DNA from: Sandaracinus amylolyticus
GTDB taxonomy: Bacteria > Myxococcota_A > Polyangia > Polyangiales > Sandaracinaceae
DNA: 64,000 nucleotides
NCBI RefSeq assembly: GCF_021631985.1
Contig: NZ_CP070225.1
Location: 2,046,001 to 2,110,000 of the forward strand
Direction: 5' to 3'
Part shown: piece by piece, positions 28,009 to 38,487 of the stretch
How positions within the stretch are numbered: the first letter of the stretch is position 1
Layout: every line of letters starts with the position of its first letter
Notes under the pieces: model-generated
Seen by the model: the letters and a program-made list of their open reading frames with translations, nothing else
What the model was told of the DNA's origin: nothing
The model's database searches: none
Translations under genes and position numbers: made by a program

Positions 28009-28959
28009 TCAGAACGTGCCCGTTGCCGCGGCGCCGAACGTCGTGCGGACGACGTCCTGCTCGTGCGAGACCGACGCGGTCGGCACGATCGCCCACGCGA
28101 AGTCCGAGCTCTCCTGCGCCGCCTCTTCGACCGGCACGCGCACCCGCTGGGGGACCACGCCGAGCGTGATCAGGTAGCCGCTCACGAAGCCCACCGTCAT
28201 GCCCACCAGCACGTCGGTCACGTAGTGGCTGTCGGAGGCGACGCGGAGCGCGCCGGTCGTGGCCGCGCCCGCCACCGGGATCGCGCAGCCGATGATGTCC
28301 GCGGCGAGGTTCCCGTAGAGCCCACGCGACAGGTGCAGCGCGCACGACGTGCCCGCCGACGTGAACGAGAGCGCGGTGTGACCGCTGAAGAAGCTCGCGT
28401 AGAGATCGTCGTTGTTGCACTGGGGCAGGTCGGGATGATCGGGGCAGATCCGCTGGCCGTACGGGCGCTCGCGCGACGTCGCGTGCTTCGCGATCGCGTC
28501 GATCGAGAGCGACGTGCCGAGCGCGAGGAAATGCGCCGAGGTCGCCTGCCACACGAGGTGCACGTCACCTTGGATCAGCGGCACGAGCACGATGTCGATC
28601 AGCTGCGTGTAGAGCATCGTCCCGACGAGCGTGCCGTCGGAGATGGTGCGGAGCGTCGCCTCGTCGAGATCGATGTCGTCGAGCTCGTCGGGCGGCGGGA
28701 TGACCGGCTCCACCAGCGCGGGGTCGGCCCAGCCGGCGTCGACCTTCCCGTTGCTCCACGGCGCTTCGTAGAGCGCGATCCCGAGCGCCGTCGCCCACAC
28801 CGCGAGCCCTGCGGCGTACGGCGCCACCGGCGAGATCGGAGTTCGGACCCGAGTCTCCTCCGCGGGCTGCGGCGGCTGATCACGCGGGACGTCCTGCGCC
28901 GCGATCCGCGTCGCGGGGACGATCGTCACGCACACCACGATGAGTATCGAGAGACGCAC
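28009..28959 (-). CDS. Secreted or membrane PAP2-family phosphatase
   Basis: A 316-aa protein with the three motifs of the acid phosphatase/PAP2 fold: KHATSRERP (KX6RP), FFSGHTA (SGH) and RVASDSHYVTD (RX5HX3D). Several hydrophobic segments surround them. The N-terminal helix (VRLSILIVVCVTIVPATRI) looks like a signal sequence, which favours the GTG at 28959; the longer frame from 29022 adds an unlikely 21-residue stretch. Family members remove phosphate from lipids or undecaprenyl-PP. The insert CPDHPDLPQCNNDD near the second motif might be disulfide-linked. Confidence 0.82.
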   Translation of the reverse strand: MRLSILIVVCVTIVPATRIAAQDVPRDQPPQPAEETRVRTPISPVAPYAAGLAVWATALGIALYEAPWSNGKVDAGWADPALVEPVIPPPDELDDIDLDEATLRTISDGTLVGTMLYTQLIDIVLVPLIQGDVHLVWQATSAHFLALGTSLSIDAIAKHATSRERPYGQRICPDHPDLPQCNNDDLYASFFSGHTALSFTSAGTSCALHLSRGLYGNLAADIIGCAIPVAGAATTGALRVASDSHYVTDVLVGMTVGFVSGYLITLGVVPQRVRVPVEEAAQESSDFAWAIVPTASVSHEQDVVRTTFGAAATGTF

Positions 28960-29053
28960 GTCGGCTAGATGCGAGCCGCCGGGCGCTCCACAACCCCTCG
29001 TGTTCGGCGCGATCGGATTCACGGTACGCTCTCCTCACGAGGGGAGGTGGAGC

Positions 29054-29461
29054 GTGTCGGTACGCTGGATCTGCGACACCTCGGAGTGGCCGCTCGTCGC
29101 GCTCGACGTGCCACCGGGCGCCGATCCCGAGCAGCTCGTGCAGTCGAGCATCTTCGACGAGGTCGACGCGCTGCTCGAGAAGGGCCAGCGCTTCGCGACG
29201 ATGCACGACGTGCGTCGCGCCGGGAAGATCGACGCCCTGCGGCGCAAGCGCTTCGCCGACTGGGTGAGGTCGCGCGAGGCGCAGATGAAGAAGCTCCTGA
29301 TCGCGCACGCCGCGGTGGTGAGCGGCGAGCTGCAGCGCGGCGCGATCACCGCGCTGCTCTGGATCCGCCCGCCGCCGACGGAGATGCGCGTGTTCACGAG
29401 CACGCACGACGCGAGGTCGTGGCTGCGCGAGCGGATCGCCGCCGATCGCGCCCGGCGCTGA
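29054..29461 (+). CDS. Hypothetical SpoIIAA/STAS-like small protein
   Basis: A 135-aa soluble protein starting at GTG 29054, preceded by GGGGAGG 7 bases upstream. It has alternating strands and helices: RWICDTSEWPLVALDVP, FDEVDALLEKGQRFATMHDV, QMKKLLIAHAAVVSGELQRG, ITALLWIRPPPTEMRVFTS, DARSWLRERIAADRARR. The layout recalls SpoIIAA-like or STAS-type proteins common in myxobacteria, but the similarity is only in pattern. It is divergent from the PAP2 gene. The downstream 320 bp are filled by a minisatellite. Confidence 0.55.
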   Translation: MSVRWICDTSEWPLVALDVPPGADPEQLVQSSIFDEVDALLEKGQRFATMHDVRRAGKIDALRRKRFADWVRSREAQMKKLLIAHAAVVSGELQRGAITALLWIRPPPTEMRVFTSTHDARSWLRERIAADRARR

Positions 29462-29508
29462 CGCGCGACCGCGCGGAGCCGATCCGGTGTGCCAGGAGCT
29501 GACTTCGT

Positions 29509-29720
29509 GATCGCGCGGAGGCGTTCTGGCGGCCGGGATCACGTCCGCGCGATCGCGCGGCGGCGTTCTGGCGCGCTGGACGCGATCGCACGATCGCGCG
29601 GAGGCGTTCTGGCGGCCGGGATCACGTCCGCGCGATCGCGCGGCGCCGTTCTGGCGCGCTGGACGCGCCCGCGGGATCCCGCGGCGTGCTCCGGGCGCGC
29701 TGGACGCGATCGCGCGCCTG
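29509..29720. repeat. Minisatellite of alternating 41/42-bp units
   Basis: Two unit types alternate. Type 1 is GATCGCGCGGAGGCGTTCTG followed by GCGGCCGGGATCACGTCCGC. Type 2 begins GATCGCGCGGCGGCGTTCTG and continues with GCGCGCTGGACGC. Units start at 29509, 29551, 29592, 29634 and 29675, so the higher-order period is 83 bp, with decayed copies to about 29720. The array occupies the gap 29462-29782, which has no gene. The period resembles that of the 43-bp array near glmM, though the sequences differ. Confidence 0.85.
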
Positions 29721-29782
29721 CGCGGCGCTCACGGTGGCACGTCGGAACGCCTCCGCGCGCCCCGCGGAGCCGCGAATCGGCG

Positions 29783-31210
29783 TCAGCAGCCGCAGTCGAG
29801 ATCGCGCGGCGTGATCGCGCGCGTCAGCTCGTAGCCGTCGCCGGTCCAGCGGAGCACTCCGTCGGCCGTGACGAGCTCGATGGATCCGTCGCCGTCGGCG
29901 TCGACGGCCGCGAGCGGCTCGTGCGCGACGTCGGCGCGCGCGGTGCGCAGCTGGAGCGCGCCATCGCGCACGTCGAACGCCGCCCAGGCGCGCCCGCCGA
30001 AAGTCGCGCATTGGTCGCGCACGACGACGGCGATCGTGACCACCGCGCGCGCGCCGGTGGCGTCGCGGAACGTGCGCACGGTGCGCGTGGCGTCGCCGTC
30101 CTCGTCCCACGGCACGCCGCGCGCGACGTCTTCGAAGTCGTCGTGGTCGCGCTGGAGCGCGCGGTGGACGTCGGTCCCGCGGAGCAGCCGTAAGGCCTCG
30201 GCGGCGTGCGCGGGATCGGTCGCGACCTCGGCGAGGATCGTCGGTGCCGGCGCGTCGCTCGCGCGCGCCCAGATCGAGCCGCGACAGTCTCCGCTCGTCG
30301 TGAGCGCGCCGACGAGGAGCGCGCCGCCTTCGCCCATCGGCCACAGCTCGCGCGCGATCACGTCGCGCGGCTGGGCCACGCCGGTCTCGAAGCCGTTCCA
30401 GTGCTGCACCGAGCCGAAGTGCGGGTGCACGCGCCGCACCTCGTGGAGCGCGCCGATCGTCGCGGTGCACGTCGGGCCGGTCGCGCCGTGGAGCTGCAGC
30501 GCGCGGCCGCGCAGCCGGCGGAGCGCGTCGGGCACGCGCTCCTCGACGATCGAGCGCGCCGCGACCATCGGCGGCGTGTCGACCAGCAGGCGGGGCTCGC
30601 CCTCGGACCACGCGGGATCGACGCGCGTCGCGAGCACCACGAAGGGCCCGCCGGCGTCGATCACCGGAGCGAGGGCGAGCGGGTCGCTCGCGCCCACGTC
30701 GGCCTCCGACACGATCGACGAGTCGAGCATCTCCTCGCGCGCGATGCGCAGCGCGTCTCCCTCGCGCACGAGCAGCATCGACTTGGTGCCCACGTCCTCG
30801 TAGGTCGCGGCCGACCAGCGCTGCACGAAGGTCGCGATCACGGTCGTCGCCGACGTCGCGAGGCGCAGCTCGGAGATCTCGACGCGCATCGGGCGCGTGA
30901 ACATGCGACGGCGATCCTCGAGCCAGCCCTCGCGCGCGTAGGTGCGCAGCCGCGGCCCCGAGCGCTTGCTGCCCTCGAAGCGCGTCGCGTAGAGCGTTGC
31001 GTACGCGTCGAAGTCGCCCTCGTTCTGCGCGCGTGCCCACGCGTCGATCAGGGCGCGCGCCTCGCCCTCGTCGATGCTCGGCGCGGGGGCCGGTGCCGTC
31101 GGCGGTGGAGGCGGCGCGACCGGCGGAGGAGGCTCGGGCTCGCGCGCGCCCGACGAGCACGCGACCACGAGCATCAACGAGAGAGAGGACGCGAGCGCGC
31201 GCATCGACAT
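29783..31210 (-). CDS. Large lipoprotein with SnoaL/NTF2-like domain
   Basis: A 475-aa protein with a lipobox (SLMLVVACSSG), a Pro-rich linker (PPPPVAPPPPPTAPAPAP), and an NTF2-like domain (DEGEARALIDAWARAQNEGD to FVQRWSAATYEDVGT, about 45-155). A long C-terminal domain follows with aspartate-rich segments (DADGDGSIELVTADGVLRW) like FG-GAP repeats. It is likely periplasmic or outer-membrane-bound. The N-terminus reads MSMRALASS, so ATG 31210 or the one two codons later could be used. It is 39 bp downstream of the fumarase gene but need not be co-transcribed. Confidence 0.65.
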   Translation of the reverse strand: MSMRALASSLSLMLVVACSSGAREPEPPPPVAPPPPPTAPAPAPSIDEGEARALIDAWARAQNEGDFDAYATLYATRFEGSKRSGPRLRTYAREGWLEDRRRMFTRPMRVEISELRLATSATTVIATFVQRWSAATYEDVGTKSMLLVREGDALRIAREEMLDSSIVSEADVGASDPLALAPVIDAGGPFVVLATRVDPAWSEGEPRLLVDTPPMVAARSIVEERVPDALRRLRGRALQLHGATGPTCTATIGALHEVRRVHPHFGSVQHWNGFETGVAQPRDVIARELWPMGEGGALLVGALTTSGDCRGSIWARASDAPAPTILAEVATDPAHAAEALRLLRGTDVHRALQRDHDDFEDVARGVPWDEDGDATRTVRTFRDATGARAVVTIAVVVRDQCATFGGRAWAAFDVRDGALQLRTARADVAHEPLAAVDADGDGSIELVTADGVLRWTGDGYELTRAITPRDLDCGC

Positions 31211-31249
31211 CGCGCGCGAGGATACGTCGCCCTCTCCCTCGTTTCTTCG

Positions 31250-32914
<1,665 letters not shown>

Positions 32915-32937
32915 GGCGGCGCGAGCATAGCAGCCGC

Positions 32938-33357
32938 TCAGCCCACGTAATCCTCGGCGAATCCGGGCGCGGCCGGGATCACGGTGACCACGTCGATCAG
33001 CACGTCGTCGGGCCCGCGCGTGATGAAGTGGCGCTGCCCCCAGGGCTCGTCGCGCAGCGGGATCAACATCGGCAATCGCATGTCGAGCGCGCGCGTGTGG
33101 ATCGCATCGACGTCGGGCACCTCGACCGTGACGAAGAAGCCCGAGGGGAGGGCGCCGCGCGCGGGCTCGGGGATCGAGGCGTGATCGAACGCGACGAACC
33201 CGATCTGCAGCGTCGGCTCGTCGTGCGACGCGAGGCTCGCGTACCACTCGTTCTCGAAGGTGCGCCGCAGATCGAGCAGCGACGCGAAGAACGCCGCGGA
33301 CGACGCCACGTCGCGCGACGCGATGACGGGATAGAGACCACGGGTGGGCTGGGACAT
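32938..33357 (-). CDS. VOC-family (glyoxalase/dioxygenase-like) protein
   Basis: A 139-aa protein of the vicinal-oxygen-chelate fold, with the paired beta-alpha-beta-beta-beta modules visible as [20 protein letters not shown] and [20 protein letters not shown], ending [15 protein letters not shown] perfect ribosome-binding site (AGGAGA) lies about 9 bases before the ATG at 33357. The metal ligands cannot be pinned down by eye. The gene is downstream of the MerR/GyrI-type regulator gene, with hairpin copy C between them, and may be its target. Confidence 0.8.
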   Translation of the reverse strand: MSQPTRGLYPVIASRDVASSAAFFASLLDLRRTFENEWYASLASHDEPTLQIGFVAFDHASIPEPARGALPSGFFVTVEVPDVDAIHTRALDMRLPMLIPLRDEPWGQRHFITRGPDDVLIDVVTVIPAAPGFAEDYVG

Positions 33358-33410
33358 CGATCGTTCTCCTTCTGTGCGATGGACGGACGACTCCCTCCGC
33401 GCGCCGCAGC

Positions 33411-33498
33411 CTGTCGAAACTTCGGCTCGCCCGCCGGCCCCTACCGTCCGCGCGCTTCGCGCGCTTCCGTCCGGGACCGGCGGGACGAGCACTCCGGC
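33411..33498 (-). repeat. Dispersed hairpin repeat, copy C (minus orientation)
   Basis: Read on the minus strand it starts GCCGGAGTGCTCGTCCC 6 bp after the MerR stop, has middle stem GCCGGTCCC with GGGGCCGGC (one U-G pair in RNA), apical GCGCGC-GAA-GCGCGC, and ends GGGCGAGCCGAAGTTTCGACAG. Both stems differ in sequence from copies A and B while keeping pairing. Its position after a stop codon matches copies A and B. Confidence 0.82.
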
Positions 33499-33504
33499 AG
33501 GCAC

Positions 33505-34260
33505 TCAGGCGAGCGGGAGGAGCACGTCGGTGACGAGGTCGCCTTCCGCGACCTCGTCGGGATCGTTCACGTAGATCTCGCGGATCGCGCCGCTCTCGAT
33601 GCCGTTCGCGTCGGCCCACGACCAGAGCGCGTCGTGCGCGAGGGCGAGCTCGGAGTAGGGCCCGACGTGCCGCACGAACGCGCAGCGCACCTCGGGCATC
33701 GTGATCCCATCGTCGACGCTGACCGCGATCTCGATCGGGATGGTCGCGTCGTCGATCGATGCGTGGAGGATCGCCATCACCGGATCGCGCGCGCCGGGCA
33801 CGCTCGCCAGCGCCTCGCGGATCAGGCGCGTCGTGTCGGCCTCGAGATCCTCCGCGCTCGTCGTCGCGCGCACGATCGCGACGCAGCGCGCCGGCTCGGT
33901 GCGCACCGCGACCTCGTGCTCCGCGATCGGACCGGCGCGCGTCACGCGCTCGAGCCCGAGGAGCGCCCGCTTCTTCTCGGCGATCTCACGCTCGATGCGC
34001 ACCTTCTCGGCCTCGAGCGTGGCCTGCCTCGCGCGCGGATCGCGCAGCACCTTCGCGATGCTCGCGAGCGGCACCCCGAGCGCGCGCAGCGTCGAGATCG
34101 TCACCGCGTCGCGCACCTGCGCCGGCGCGTAGCTGCGATAGCCGGTGCGCCGATCGATCGCCGCCGGGCGCAGCAGCCCGATCTCGTCGTAGTGGCGCAG
34201 CGCCTTGATCGTGAGGCGCGTCGCGCGGGCGAAGCGCCCGATCGACCAACGTTCCGACAT
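33505..34260 (-). CDS. MerR-family regulator with GyrI-like effector domain
   Basis: A 251-aa protein. The N-terminal MerR domain reads [40 protein letters not shown]; it is followed by the dimer helix, rich in Ala, Arg and Glu. The C-terminal 150 residues form a GyrI-like effector domain ([43 protein letters not shown]). Such regulators sense hydrophobic drugs (BmrR type). The start ATG at 34260 is only about 10 bp from the -10 of a MerR-type promoter, so it is probably autoregulated. The neighbouring VOC gene may be the controlled function. Confidence 0.9.
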   Translation of the reverse strand: MSERWSIGRFARATRLTIKALRHYDEIGLLRPAAIDRRTGYRSYAPAQVRDAVTISTLRALGVPLASIAKVLRDPRARQATLEAEKVRIEREIAEKKRALLGLERVTRAGPIAEHEVAVRTEPARCVAIVRATTSAEDLEADTTRLIREALASVPGARDPVMAILHASIDDATIPIEIAVSVDDGITMPEVRCAFVRHVGPYSELALAHDALWSWADANGIESGAIREIYVNDPDEVAEGDLVTDVLLPLA

Positions 34261-34270
34261 CGCGACGCAG

Positions 34271-34301
34271 AGCCTGAGGTCTCCCCCGGCAGGAGAGTCA
34301 A
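34271..34301 (-). promoter_or_regulatory. MerR-type promoter with 19-bp spacer
   Basis: On the minus strand the -35 TTGACT (34296-34301) and -10 CAGGCT (34271-34276) are separated by exactly 19 bases, the over-long spacing that MerR proteins correct. The spacer and the end of the -35 contain a dyad of CTCTCC and GGGAGA around TGCCGG. The start codon of the MerR gene is 10 bp downstream, so the transcript has almost no leader. Confidence 0.75.
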
Positions 34302-34346
34302 GGACCCTCGTGACATCGGCGCGCCGAGGGACCAGATCGACGCTGC

Positions 34347-35747
34347 ATGACCCGCGCGACACGCACCGAGAGCGACACGATGGGCACCCTCGAGGTGCCG
34401 GCCGACGCGTACTACGGAGCGCAGACCGCGCGCTCGATCATCAACTTCCCGATCGGCGATCAGCGCATGCCGCGCGAGCTCGTCCGGGGCCTCGCGCTGC
34501 TCAAGAAGGCGAGCGCCGAGGTGAACACCGAGCTCGGCCTGCTCGATCCGAAGCTGCGCGATCTGATCGTGCGCGCCGCGGACGACGTGCTCGCGGGCGC
34601 GCTCGACGATCAGTTCCCGCTCGTCGTCTGGCAGACCGGCTCGGGCACCCAGTCGAACATGAACGTGAACGAGGTGATCGCGGGCCGCGCGAACGAGCTC
34701 GCGACCGGCAAGCGCGGCGGGAAGTCGCCGGTGCACCCGAACGATCACGTGAACCTCTCGCAGTCGTCGAACGACGCGTTCCCCACCGCGATGTCGATCG
34801 CGGCGACCGAGATCGTCGAGTCGCACCTGCTCCCGAAGGTGCGCGGGCTGCGCGAGACCCTCTCGAAGAAGTCGAACGACTTCTCCGATCTCGTGAAGAT
34901 CGGTCGAACCCACCTGATGGACGCGACGCCGCTCACGCTCGGGCAGGAGATCTCGGGGTGGGTCGCGCAGCTCGATCTCGGGATCGACGCGATCGAGCGC
35001 TCGCTGCCCCAGCTGCATCAGCTCGCGGCGGGCGGCACGGCGGTGGGCACCGGGCTCAACGCGCACCCCGAGTACGCGGAGCGCGTCGCGGCGCGGATCG
35101 CCGCGCTCACCGGTCGCGCGTTCACCTCCGCGCCCAACAAGTTCGCTGCGCTCGCGGGGCACGACGCGTTCGTGGGCGCGCACGGCGCGATCAAGCAGCT
35201 CGCGACCGCGTGCATGAAGATCGCGAACGACGTGCGCTGGCTCGCGAGCGGCCCGCGCTCCGGGCTCGGCGAGATCCGCATCCCCGACAACGAGCCCGGC
35301 TCGTCGATCATGCCGGCCAAGGTGAACCCCACGCAGGCCGAAGCGCTGACGATGGTCGCGGTGCAGGTGATGGGGAACGACACGACGCTCGGCTTCGCCG
35401 CGAGCCTCGGCAACTTCGAGCTCAACGTGTTCAAGCCGGTGATCGCGAGCGCGTTCCTCCAGTCGGCGCGCCTGCTCGGCGATGCATGCGCGAGCTTCGA
35501 CGAGCGCTGCGCGCGCGGCATCGAGCCCGATCGCGACGCGATCGCGGAGCACGTGTCGCGCTCGCTGATGCTCGTCACCGCGCTCGCCCCGACGATCGGC
35601 TACGACATGGCCGCGAAGGTCGCGAAGCACGCGCACGCGAACGACACGACCCTGCGCGACGCCGCGATCGCGCTGGGCGCGATGAGCGGCGAACAGTTCG
35701 ACGAGCTGGTGAAGGCCGAAGAGATGGTGCGCCCCACGCGAGGGTGA
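34347..35747 (+). CDS. fumC: Class II fumarate hydratase
   Basis: A 466-aa iron-independent fumarase of the aspartase/fumarase superfamily. Motifs: [30 protein letters not shown], the substrate loop [38 protein letters not shown], and the family signature [13 protein letters not shown]. Full length with no changes at these sites. It is divergent from the MerR gene. With the class I fumarase on the other side of the VOC/MerR pair, this gives a duplicate TCA step by unrelated enzymes. Start ATG at 34347 as [17 protein letters not shown]; the internal ATG at 34380 is a second possibility. Confidence 0.94.
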   Translation: MTRATRTESDTMGTLEVPADAYYGAQTARSIINFPIGDQRMPRELVRGLALLKKASAEVNTELGLLDPKLRDLIVRAADDVLAGALDDQFPLVVWQTGSGTQSNMNVNEVIAGRANELATGKRGGKSPVHPNDHVNLSQSSNDAFPTAMSIAATEIVESHLLPKVRGLRETLSKKSNDFSDLVKIGRTHLMDATPLTLGQEISGWVAQLDLGIDAIERSLPQLHQLAAGGTAVGTGLNAHPEYAERVAARIAALTGRAFTSAPNKFAALAGHDAFVGAHGAIKQLATACMKIANDVRWLASGPRSGLGEIRIPDNEPGSSIMPAKVNPTQAEALTMVAVQVMGNDTTLGFAASLGNFELNVFKPVIASAFLQSARLLGDACASFDERCARGIEPDRDAIAEHVSRSLMLVTALAPTIGYDMAAKVAKHAHANDTTLRDAAIALGAMSGEQFDELVKAEEMVRPTRG

Positions 35748-35766
35748 GGCGCACCTCGATCGGTGC

Positions 35767-38352
35767 TCAGCGCGTCAGGAAGATCGGGTTCGTCATCGCG
35801 AACGGGAGTCGACCGGGGTGCACCGGCTCGAGCTCCTCGTCGCCCGCCGCGACGATCACCACCCACGATCCCGTGGCCGCGACGTCGACCTCGATCGTCT
35901 CGTCGAGCACCACGGTCTCGGTGCGATCCGCCGCCGGCGTGATCGGGATCGTCTCGACCGTCACGCCGTCGACGATCACCTCGAGCGAGTCCACGTCGAT
36001 CCACGTCGCCGCGCTCACCACCACGTCGATCGACGCGCGCGCGCCCGCGCCCGTCACCTCGCCGCCCGGCCCGACACCACCCGCCGCCGTCACGTCGAGG
36101 TAGATGCCGCCGCTCACGTACGAACGGCCCGCGGCCGTCGCGTCGCGCACCTGCGTGGGCGTGACCGCGCTCGGATCGTCGCCGCCCATCTCGAGGCACG
36201 TGCGCGGGTACCCGACCGGCGCGCTGTACAGGTGATGGCTGTCCGACGAGCCCACCGCGAAGACACGACGTCCGAAGCGCAGCATCGAGAACCAGTCGCG
36301 CACGACGCCGTCGCGGTTCTGCTCGAAGCTCGTGTCGTTGAGCACCTCGAGGACCGAGATGTCGTCGTCCCACATCTCCGGCTCGTCGACCATGCCGGTG
36401 TCGGGGTCGTAACCGACCGCATTGAAGTAGCCCATCATCGCTCCGCCCGATCGCGGGTGGTTCACGATGAACGTGGGCGAGCCCGGCAGGGCGCGCGCTT
36501 CGTCGAAGACCTCGGGCGGCAGGCGACCCGGCCAGCGCGGCGCGCCGCCGTTGGGCCGCGTGTCGTCGGGCTCGACGGGGAACACGCCGAAGTGGCCCCA
36601 CTGGAACGTCGTGAGCTCTTCGCCCGAGATCCCCAGCACGAACGCGCCGAGCCCGAGCCGCGTCACGACCGGCGCGAACGACGCGATGAACTCGTGATCG
36701 CTGCGCACCGCGAGCTCGAGCCCGTCCGCGACGAGCGCGCTGAGCTTCGCGTCCGCGTCGTCGTCGGCGTCGGGCGAGCGCGTCGTGTGGATGTGGTAGT
36801 CGGCGCAGAGCACGCCGGTCGTGTCCACGCTGCGCACCAGCGTCGCATCGAGGGTCTGCGTCGCATCCGCGGCGACGGTGACCGTGCTGTCGACGAGCTC
36901 GTACTCGTAGCCGCGCGACACCACGACGCGCCACTGCCCCGCGGGCACGCGCACCGTCACGTCACCGCTCGCGCCCGCGAAGAGCACGTCGGCGCGACCC
37001 CCGGGCACCTGCTGCTCGCCCCACGTGCCCGCCGGGCGCGCGATCTCGGCGCCCACCGGGAAGAGCTGCACGCGCGCCGGCAGCGCCGCGTCCGCTTCGT
37101 CACGCGCGTGCACGACGATCGTGCCCATCGCGGCCATCGTCAGCGTCACCTCGTCGGTCCCGCGCGGCGCCGCGAAGGGCCCGGCGATCGGCGTGCCGCG
37201 GCGGTACGCCCAGACCTGCACGTCGACATCGGGCACCGAGAGCTCGAACGCGCCGGTCTCGTCGACGCGGCCGCGCGTGTGGTGCGTCTCGCCGCTCGTC
37301 ACGTGCACCCGAACGTCGGTCGCCGGCGATCCATCGGCCTCGCGCACGGTGCCCTGGATCGTCCGCGACGCCTCGCCGAGCGCCTCGCGCGCGATCGCCT
37401 GCGTCCGATCGAGCGAGCGACCGATCGCGATCGATCCGAGCGGCACCGACACGCGCTCGCAAGCCGCGACTCCCTGCGCGCCGATCGTCGTGACGAGCAC
37501 GCCGCTCTGCTCGATGATCTTGCGCAACGTGCGCCCTTCCGGCGGCTCGTACGCGTACGACGCACCACCGCTGGGATCGTCGAACGCGATGAACGGCGTG
37601 CTCCCCGTGAACCCATCGAAGCCCGAGACCGGCGTCCACGGCGGCATGCGCGAGCCCTGGAAGAAGCCCTGCAGGACGTTCGACACGTTCACGTCGTACG
37701 CGACCGACTCCGCCGCGTGGATCGTGATGCGCACACGATCGCTGTCGGGCGCGAGCTCGTAGTCGATCGCCGCCGGCCATCCGCCCACGTCGCCACGCAC
37801 CAGCCCGCTCAGCAGGTCGCCCGCGAAGTCGATCGGCGCGAGCGGCCCGGTCGCGCGGATCACCGCGGGCTGACCGTCGCTGCCGTCGTTCATCACGGTC
37901 ACGGCCTCGGTGCGCACGAGGTAGGCGCCGAGCCCGAAGAGCACCTCGTTGAAGTCGGCGGGCACCAGCACGTCGCCCTCGCGGCTCGCGACACCGACGA
38001 TCCGACCGCCGAACGGGTCGTAGAGATCCGACGGGCCGGCGTCCTCGATGATCACCGCGACACGATCGTTGGCGAGCACGAAGTCGTTCGCCGCCCACGT
38101 CGCGAGCCCGTAACGATCCTCCGGCAGCTCGCTCTCCTCGATGCGGCCCGCGCGCGCCTGCCCCGCGGTCGCGAGCGGATCGGCGTGCCCGTTCGCATCG
38201 CCGGTCTCGAACGGATCGACCTGTCCGCACGTCGGCGGCGGCCCCGAATCCGTCCCCGCGTCGCCGCCACTCGGCCCGTCGTCACCACACCCGCAGAGCG
38301 TGACCACCAGGAATGTGGCGAAAATGTGACCGGTAAGTAACGGGTAGCGCAT
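35767..38352 (-). CDS. CehA/McbA-family PHP metallohydrolase lipoprotein
   Basis: An 861-aa exported protein. The start at 38352 gives a signal peptide with lipobox (FATFLVVTLCGCGDD). Residues about 40-400 form beta-sandwich-rich modules including a carboxypeptidase regulatory-like part (IQGTVREADGSPATDVRVHV). The PHP domain starts near residue 520: CADYHIHTTRSPDADDD, then AVRSDHEFIASF, IVNHPRSGG and AVGSSDSHHLYS, giving the His/Asp ligands of a metal site. CehA/McbA enzymes hydrolyse phosphoesters or carbamates; the substrate here is unknown. The stop is 19 bp from that of convergent fumC. Confidence 0.8.
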   Translation of the reverse strand: MRYPLLTGHIFATFLVVTLCGCGDDGPSGGDAGTDSGPPPTCGQVDPFETGDANGHADPLATAGQARAGRIEESELPEDRYGLATWAANDFVLANDRVAVIIEDAGPSDLYDPFGGRIVGVASREGDVLVPADFNEVLFGLGAYLVRTEAVTVMNDGSDGQPAVIRATGPLAPIDFAGDLLSGLVRGDVGGWPAAIDYELAPDSDRVRITIHAAESVAYDVNVSNVLQGFFQGSRMPPWTPVSGFDGFTGSTPFIAFDDPSGGASYAYEPPEGRTLRKIIEQSGVLVTTIGAQGVAACERVSVPLGSIAIGRSLDRTQAIAREALGEASRTIQGTVREADGSPATDVRVHVTSGETHHTRGRVDETGAFELSVPDVDVQVWAYRRGTPIAGPFAAPRGTDEVTLTMAAMGTIVVHARDEADAALPARVQLFPVGAEIARPAGTWGEQQVPGGRADVLFAGASGDVTVRVPAGQWRVVVSRGYEYELVDSTVTVAADATQTLDATLVRSVDTTGVLCADYHIHTTRSPDADDDADAKLSALVADGLELAVRSDHEFIASFAPVVTRLGLGAFVLGISGEELTTFQWGHFGVFPVEPDDTRPNGGAPRWPGRLPPEVFDEARALPGSPTFIVNHPRSGGAMMGYFNAVGYDPDTGMVDEPEMWDDDISVLEVLNDTSFEQNRDGVVRDWFSMLRFGRRVFAVGSSDSHHLYSAPVGYPRTCLEMGGDDPSAVTPTQVRDATAAGRSYVSGGIYLDVTAAGGVGPGGEVTGAGARASIDVVVSAATWIDVDSLEVIVDGVTVETIPITPAADRTETVVLDETIEVDVAATGSWVVIVAAGDEELEPVHPGRLPFAMTNPIFLTR

Positions 38353-38487
38353 GGGCCGAAGGATACACACACGCGCAACCGCTTCGGCAAGACACGCTCG
38401 CGTCACCAGAACCCGTCTTGCGATGCGCCCGTCGCGTGGTACGTGCGCGCCGCGCGTCGCACGGCCGACGCCCCACGAGGGAGCGCG

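Noticed and set aside
29462-29782. CRISPR array in the repeat region
   Set aside because: Units are contiguous without unique spacers and there are no cas genes; it is a tandem minisatellite.
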